Origin: Phragmites australis
Lineage: Eukaryota; Streptophyta; Magnoliopsida; Poales; Poaceae
Direction: 5' to 3'
DNA: 64,000 nt
Assembly: GCF_958298935.1 (NCBI RefSeq)
Contig: NC_084922.1
Coordinates: 45,543,958 to 45,607,957 of the forward strand
Numbering within the stretch: the first letter of the stretch is position 1; each line of letters begins with the position of its first letter. The translations under genes and the position numbers were made by a program. The notes below the pieces were generated by a model, which did not search any database, was not told the DNA's origin, and worked only from the letters and a program-made list of their open reading frames with translations. This document shows, piece by piece, positions 57,995-64,000 of this stretch.

Positions 57995-58157
57995 TTCCGT
58001 TCCCACGCGCACCAAGCCAACGGCACACGGCGCCGCCCGCCTAGCCAGCCACCCATCCGTCCGTCCACAACGAGCGCCACGCCGCACGCCACGCCATAGT
58101 TGTTACCGACGTGACGCTTCGAGACCGATCGTGTCGAGCCGAGGGGAGGGGGAGGGC

Positions 58158-58937
58158 ATGGATTTCCACCACCACCACCACCGCGTCCACGCGGCGGGGC
58201 CGCCAGCGCCGGCAGCGGGGCGGCCGTGGAGCAAGGCGGAGGACAAGGTGTTCGAGAGCGCGCTGGTGCTGTGCCCGGAGCACGCGCCCGACCGGTGGGC
58301 GCTCGTCGCGGCGCAGCTCCCCGGGCGCACGCCGCGGGAGGCCTGGGAGCACTACGAGGCGCTCGTCGCCGATGTCGACCTCATCGAGAGCGGCGCCGTC
58401 GACGTCCCCGGCTGCTGGGACGACGACGGCGAAGAAGGCGCTCCCGACCGCCGCGCTGGCACTGGCCGGGCCAGCCGCCAGGACAGGCGCCCAGGAATAC
58501 CCTGGACCGAGGAAGAGCACAGGTACTACACGCCCTCTCTTCCCTACCATCTCAGTTCGCGCTCGACGCCGCCGTGGTTCCATTGATCTATGGTATTCTA
58601 GAGACCTCTCAACGTCTTCCCGCATTGCCTTGTCAAGCGGAGAAGCCAAGGAGTTCTTCCCAGCTGGCGCGTGGGCCCCCCTCGCCAGCCACACGTAGCC
58701 GTCTTTTTGTCCTTGTAAACTTACGCCGTCTTTTTCGTTCGTTGCGTGGCCAGGCTGTTCCTTCAAGGGCTGGAGAAGTACGGGCGCGGGGACTGGCGGA
58801 ACATCTCGCGGTTCGCGGTGCGGACGAGGACGCCGACGCAGGTGGCCAGCCACGCGCAGAAGTACTTCAACCGGCAGTCCAACCCCGCCAGCCGCGACTC
58901 CAAGCGCAAGAGCATCCACGACATCACCACACCTTGA
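58158..58937 (+). CDS. DIVARICATA-type MYB transcription factor (two SANT/MYB repeats)
   Basis: Two exons, 58158-58522 and 58754-58937, with a GT-AG intron in phase 2 that splits an Arg codon at the start of the second repeat; 182 residues. After a His run (residues 4-8) the first repeat (about 22-70) reads [20 protein letters not shown] and [20 protein letters not shown]. An acidic linker follows. The second repeat (about 115-162) starts [20 protein letters not shown] and ends in the plant I-box/DIV signature SHAQKYF (154-160). The domain order is that of DIVARICATA proteins, nuclear DNA-binding factors in developmental and sugar or hormone responses. The tail is short ([20 protein letters not shown]) and lacks the longer C terminus of many relatives, which is within the range of the family. 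The start is the ATG in the context GGGCATGG; upstream in-frame codons include no ATG. Confidence 0.94.
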
Positions 58938-59355
58938 CCTGGCCCGCCCGCCGACGGCGACGCACTCTGTCTCAGGATAAATGCAAGTAGGAGCACTAGT
59001 CCACGACGTGTACATAATGCTAGTCATTTAGCACTACATCTTAAATTAGGGTAAATCCTTAGGGCCGCCCATGGATCTCCGCATTGCTGTGGACGCACAG
59101 CGACTCCTTGTGTTGGAGAAACAGAGGCAGAGTTCAAGCAGGCCGGCTGCTAGCACGTGGTTTAAACTTACTCGTAGCATGATTAGGAGTTGAAATATCT
59201 AACGGAGATGATGCGTCAATGTCGTCTAGTTTACTAGTTTAGGTGGATGCAGATCGATGCAGGTGTCACTGGTTTATGCTGCTTTTATATGATGGTGTCG
59301 AAGTTGGAGTGGATAACTTGTACAGTCGTTGCCTGGTAAAGTTCAAAGATATATG
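58938..59355. other. MYB 3' UTR and intergenic
   Basis: Probable 3' UTR followed by unique-looking DNA up to the LTR at 59356. No other feature is visible. Confidence 0.5.
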
Positions 59356-59842
59356 TGTCGAATATATAACTCCAAGGTATATATATATCCTGATACACTT
59401 GGATATTTAGAAGGTATATACTATAAAAGGCTTAAACGGTTATCTAACTTGAGTATAACTAGTATCTAAAGCAAATTCATCTACTTTGTCTTGATCAACA
59501 AGTTGAAGAACTCTCTATCGATTACGGCTGAAACCAAAATAATATCTCGGCCCCATATAAAATAGGGAATCATATACCTAGAGGAGAAAAGGAGGCTAAT
59601 CTAGTGCATCGCGAGGCAAGTGACACTAAGACCAAGCAACTGAAAGACTCAGCGACTTTAACCCAAAATTAATCTAGATTCAATTTATATTATTATAATA
59701 GGTTTAGCTATATTGCTTGTACTTGAGATATCAATATACAACAATATCCACACAGGACATATTGTATTACTTCAATCAGAGGCTCGAACTTGTCTACATC
59801 GCATGTCTTATTCCGTGCTTGATCACTAATCTTGAAGGTATC

Positions 59843-60902
59843 TGTCGGTGGATGAATACCGCGAGCAGGGATCCCGAGGGACCCCTTTTGAGATTCGATC
59901 GGGGGGCTGGTCCTGGAACTACCTCGTACGCGAGATTAATGCGTGTGGGACTTAGGCAGGATGGATTATCAACTAGTAGAAATAAATGCACTAAAAATTT
60001 AGACAGATTCAGACCGCACGAAGGCGTAATACCCTACTCATATGTGTCCAATATGTTATCAATGCTCCTCTCCTTTTGTCTCCCATATTTTTTCTCTATC
60101 TCTTCGGTTGTCTCTCCCCTATTTACAAAGTGCCCTCCCCCCTTTTATCTACCGGGGGAGGCCCTTCAGGGAGTGCCCAGAACGAGGGCACAAGTTCCCT
60201 TAAATAATAAATGGAAAGTGACCATCATTGGTCTAAAGTTGATGTTAGAGAGGGTTGAAAATACATCCCTTGGACGGTTCCATCGGTCTTCGCATTCCAG
60301 CTTTAGCAGGCGCAGGGGCGCCCACCGGTCAGCTTTTGAGTATTCTCTCATGCCCGTTTGGTCAGAGTAGGTCTGATGCGGTCTGATATAACAGGGCGAT
60401 AAGCCTCAAGCTCATCAAAGATATCTTCAAGCCGTCTTTCTTCATGGGCCCCGCGAGGAGACATGCGATGGGACCCGCTGTATTAATTGTGCCCACACCT
60501 TCCTGCCAGGTGGCGGCAGGGACTGGTGTACTCAGTACGGCAGGCGTGGGGGAGAGTGGTTGGATGTGACCGTCCACGCTCCCCATTAAATGCGGCATGG
60601 GGCCTCCCACTGACCGACACCTCATCGTGAAGTCCCTGCGGGATTCACCGGTATTGGGCTCTCTAGGTGCTCGGGGACCAACTGTTCTGGGCCCCGAGCA
60701 CCCACTCCCGGACCTTGCTTCCCTCGTGTCCTCGGGGCTCTCTGGGTGCTCGGGGACCACCTGTTCTTGACCCCGAGCACCCACTCCCGGACCATGCTTC
60801 CCTCAGGTCCTCGGGGAGGTGGACCCCGAGGGAAGGCACCATGTGGCACCGCGCTGTCCTAGCCTCGGGACTCGGGAACCCCCGGATCCCATATCACCGA
60901 CA
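59843..60902. mobile_element. Nested solo LTR with TGTCGGTG/CACCGACA ends
   Basis: A 1060-bp sequence begins TGTCGGTGG and ends ATCACCGACA, a perfect 8-bp terminal inverted repeat with TG..CA. Flanks GTATC (59838-59842) and GCATC (60903-60907) match at 4 of 5 positions. It contains tandem copies of a block with GCTCGGGGACCAMCTGTTCT (about 60669 and 60749). No internal domain or partner LTR adjoins it. Confidence 0.87.
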
Positions 60903-60945
60903 GCATCCCTTGTTCAATTTACAAACATATTGTCAGGAACAAATC

Positions 60946-63683
60946 TTAGACAGCGCGCTAGGTAGGAGTCTTTATCTGCTTTTTAGGATCAATCATGTCT
61001 CGAGTACATGCTCGAGCTGGATTCTCTGACAATGGCTTCTATGATCACTTCGAGTCAACGCTAGCCATCTTCACATCACCTCCTGTCGGATTCAAGATCA
61101 TCTTCGAAACTATGGCATACCGCTAGGACGCTCAATGAGGACTGATCCACACTGATATCATCGAATCCAACTCATTAGACGCATACCGTGAGGTGGGACA
61201 CCTCGACTGGAATCCCCAGAAGCCCAATATTCTCTAGTTCATGGACACTAATAGCGACAGTGGGAGTCACAAAAGTGGTGACGACAACTCCATACATAGC
61301 TAGAGTAGCCGAACAGATCGATTCGTGTTTATGGCCGGAGAAGTCAGAGCCACACCTGCTAACCCGAACACAGTAGATCTAAACATCGTGGTAGACAAGA
61401 GTGGGGAAATCCCCAAGGACCCCACAGGAGTAACCACTGCGTGCAGTACTAGCGCCTCCATGGAACTACCGCCGAAAACATCCACAGTTGGAGCCTTGCG
61501 TGCCCCTAATACCACTCAATCAGCTCAAGCTCTGCAAACAATTCATCTTTCTTTGCCTTTCTCTGTCTGGGGTTTGGATATCATGTGACCGTTCTCAAGG
61601 GTCCAAAGCGGTTATAAGTTCCTAATTAGAAGAATGACCAATGTGGGGGAGGTAACTCGAGTTACCTTTCTTACCGAGTCATCAGACGTGCCGGTTGCTC
61701 GAGGGGGTGATCGAGTAGGAGATCCAGTGGTCTCGTACAAGAAATTCCACCCAATCAAACTAGGCGTTAGTGGGTAAATGCTCGATAGCCAGAGTAGTAA
61801 CTAAATAATCACCTGCCAACTCGATGTCAATAATCATTGGCTCTTTCTTCGAGTGCGCTTGAGGGGTAATGAATCATATAGCAAAGTCGATCTCTTGGAT
61901 CGAAGAGACCCTTTAGCTTTTTGATCGGCTAGAGTTTTCCCCTTGGCCTTAGCTTTTTTTGGCAACATCGCTGGTTGCGGAGCGGGGGGTCTTGCCTGTC
62001 ATTGGCACCAGAGGAGGAAGTGTCATCAAGATCAAGGACCTTAGTTGTAAGGATGTGCTCTTGATGAAAGACTGGAAACTGAAATCAAAAAGTCGAATCA
62101 GGTTGAACAAGTGGTAATCAACACTGCTTTCTTACTTGAGAAATTCCTACCTCTGGTCGAGGATTCGCGAATGAGTAGTGCTACACAGAGCATGGTTGCG
62201 CCTCTTTAGAAAATAGCTTGCTCAATCGAGCATTACTATCCTATAGAGATAGAGCTAAAAAAAAAGAGGAAAAGTCACTTAAAAGAGCTTGACTGCGATA
62301 ATAGAAGCGACAAATTGCCATATAAATCTTACCTCTGATCGTGTCCTTGGAGCTATCCTTGTCTCCTTAACACTCCCAAGAAAAGTGATCCCACGCTTTT
62401 AAAGGACTCGACCTCCGACTAATAAAGTATTTGGCCATGTGCCACTCGATTATGCCACTTTGCATGAGTTCACCAATCTTGGTGACGTAGTAGGCGGTGT
62501 GGTTGGATTTGTCGTGTTTCTTTGACCAGGATGGATTTTGTAGGGGAAATAGGCCCGTATAGACTAAGGGGGAGTGGACTGGGTCGGGGTTGGAGACATA
62601 AACCAGTGTTTTTCCAATCATTTTGCTAGGAGGAGATTAAAACGGCTGGGATATAGGAGTTTTTTTTATTCCAGGTCGTAGCTGGAAGCCACAACCTCCA
62701 ACATTCTTGTTCTCATTGTTCATCTTCAGATGTTAGAAATACTAGAATAAATTTAGACTCGTCTTGGTACCAAGAAAAGCTTTGCACAGATGGACAAAAC
62801 ACACTCAACATAGTGATCGAGTTCGAATTCAGATGGTGGAGCTCAATTTGGTAGAAATCGATTACGAAAAGGAGGAACTTAGAAGGGGGAACATTGAATC
62901 CGCAACGCAAAAATGATTCAAAAATCACAATCTTGTGGTCAAACTGACAAGAAGGGAATTCCTCACCCGACGCTGACCTCCAATTTGCTAACGTGTGAGG
63001 AGGAACTATTCCTTCAGCTTGGAGCTCATTTAGCCTTGATTCTTGCATCGATGAAATCATCCAGGCTTCAGTCAAGAGCCTCATCTCATCCAGATGCTAG
63101 GGTGAGGCATCAGTGGTCTTTGTGTCGGACTTCTTTTTCAGTGATGTAGGAGCGATGGTCTTCACAAGGGAATCGGGATACATAGATCTAAGTTTTCTTT
63201 GTTGTGGCGCAAGATTGGGCAAAGAAAGATGGGGGCTTATGTGAGATGGCTGACGGCAAGAGCAGGGAAAGATTGCTATACTTCATGTTTGTATGGGTAA
63301 ATAGTCTAAGTTAAACATCTCTTTGGTAACCACTCTCGTCTCTATGGCGCCTTGATCGGCGAGAAAAATAAGATGATAGCGTTGTGCGAATCTTTGCACG
63401 CCCATCTACACGCATTAAATGCTCATATACCCAACTATTCAAATTTTGGAATTCTCTTTTAATTCTACCCAAAGTCGGGTGTCGATAAGTCGAGTCTCGA
63501 GTGCGGACAATAGCAGGGTGTTCGACCCATTTACGTTCCCACTCGATGCTTGAAACAGGACATATCTTGCTCGATTCTTTCAACTACAAGCTTGATCCAC
63601 CTTACTTGACTGAGCTCAGACTTGGTGGTACTCTAGTGGGAACTTGTGAAAATCCTTCATACTGAGCAGAGTTAGGGAGCTAG
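60946..63683 (+). other. Internal region of the Ty3/gypsy element, largely decayed
   Basis: About 2.7 kb with no complete domain. Plus-strand frames at 61188-61588 are Ser/Thr-rich and gag-like at best. Beyond the integrase remnant near 61545 nothing is recognised. Confidence 0.5.
61541..61690 (+). pseudogene. Gypsy integrase remnant
   Basis: The plus strand reads LSLPFSVWGLDIM, a TGA, PFSRVQSGYKFLI and then EVTRVTFL. The order matches the WGxDxxGPF...GYKYL...W/VExxP block at the start of the Gypsy integrase core, including its first catalytic Asp. In-frame stops and frame loss on both sides show it is dead. Confidence 0.6.
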
Positions 63684-64000
63684 TGTCGAATATATAACTA
63701 CAGGGTATATATGTATAAGGAGTACACCGTATTCGAACAAGGTACACTATACCCGCATATAGCTACTTCAGATATTGCGAAACCGAATCTACGAATCCTA
63801 ATACACCCGAACAAATCTAGAAGATATATACTAGGAAGGCCTTAAACGGTTACCCGACTCGAGTACGACTAGTATCTAAATCGGATTTATTTGCTTTGCA
63901 TTGGTCGATAAGTTGAAGGACTACCTATCAACTATGGTTGGAGTCAAGGCAATATCTTGACCCATATAAGTTTAATCCAGTGCATGTCGAGGCAAATGAC
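63684..64000 (+). repeat. Right LTR of the Ty3/gypsy element, truncated by the window end
   Basis: Begins TGTCGAATATATAACTAC and aligns with 59356 onward, including TCTAGAAGATATATACTA, AACGGTTA, GAGTACGACTAGTATCTAAA and a CGAGGCAARTGAC block that is also at 59612. Confidence 0.8.

Larger units (their letters stand above)
59356..64000 (+). mobile_element. Ty3/gypsy-type LTR retrotransposon, runs off the window
   Basis: TGTCGAATATATAACT starts at 59356 and TGTCGAATATATAACT at 63684. The following about 290 bases are related in both places (shared CCTTAAACGGTTA-type and AAGTTGAAGRACT motifs), so these are direct LTRs. The left LTR appears to end near 60945, after removal of a nested solo LTR, where GACAGCGCGCTAGGTAGGAGTC resembles the post-LTR leader of grass Gypsy elements. 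Internal sequence is heavily decayed. A remnant of integrase is readable near 61545. Confidence 0.78.

Noticed and set aside
58041..59027. 328-codon minus-strand frame across the MYB gene
   Set aside because: It is a shadow of the GC-rich MYB exons; the plus strand encodes both SANT/MYB repeats with a correct intron.
62367..62621. 84-codon minus-strand frame starting MIGKTLVYVSNPDPVHSPLV
   Set aside because: It is inside the decayed Gypsy element and has no recognisable domain. It could be a chance frame.

Overview
The window is nuclear DNA of a flowering plant, most likely a grass (Poaceae). The evidence is GC-rich first exons followed by AT-rich introns, single-copy gene families with plant exon structures (sorting nexin 1, NAC, DIVARICATA-type MYB, S40), and a dense load of hAT, CACTA, Copia and Gypsy elements. 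No species is assigned. There is no bacterial, viral or organellar block.

Region 1, about 2.8-22.3 kb, is a compact gene island: a small one-TM protein (minus, 2804-3160); a three-exon hemerythrin-type protein with an acylation-like MGNC start (plus, 6534-10047); a frameshifted, truncated condensation-domain pseudogene (minus, 12224-13149) lying against a GC-rich insert that itself holds a hAT element with an exact 8-bp target duplication; an ABHD11-like alpha/beta hydrolase with two reading-frame breaks (minus, 13796-16058); a tRNA-Leu(UAG) (minus, 16171-16250); a predicted plastid protein (plus, 16604-17339); an intact 11-exon SNX1 retromer gene (minus, 17732-21129); and an S40-type senescence-regulator gene with a one-base break (plus, 21621-22258). 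ABHD11/plastid protein and SNX1/S40 are head-to-head pairs.

Region 2, about 22.3-49 kb, is almost wholly transposon derived. It contains a hAT element (23542-24705), a CACTA element (27740-28913), a solo LTR (29699-31374), a hAT element carrying two broken BED-finger transposase starts (32035-34404), and a 12-kb Copia-type element on the minus strand (35789-48134). The Copia element has 2.5-kb LTRs and a decayed gag but no recognisable pol, and its left LTR is split by a 1.6-kb nested insertion.

Region 3, about 49-59 kb, has two intact transcription-factor genes: a NAC gene (51174-52470) bracketed by two copies of one dispersed repeat, and a two-repeat MYB gene (58158-58937). Between them lies the 3' part of a Ty3/gypsy element (54282-56330, minus). 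Region 4, 59356 to the end, is another Ty3/gypsy element; its left LTR carries a nested solo LTR (59843-60902) and its right LTR runs off the window.

The genes do not form a pathway; they are ordinary neighbours. I found no new biological system. The most unusual observations are two hAT elements with different termini that share an internal module in opposite orientation, a gag-only Copia element, a tRNA-like stretch inside the CACTA element, and a cluster of three neighbouring genes with small indels that need read-level checking.
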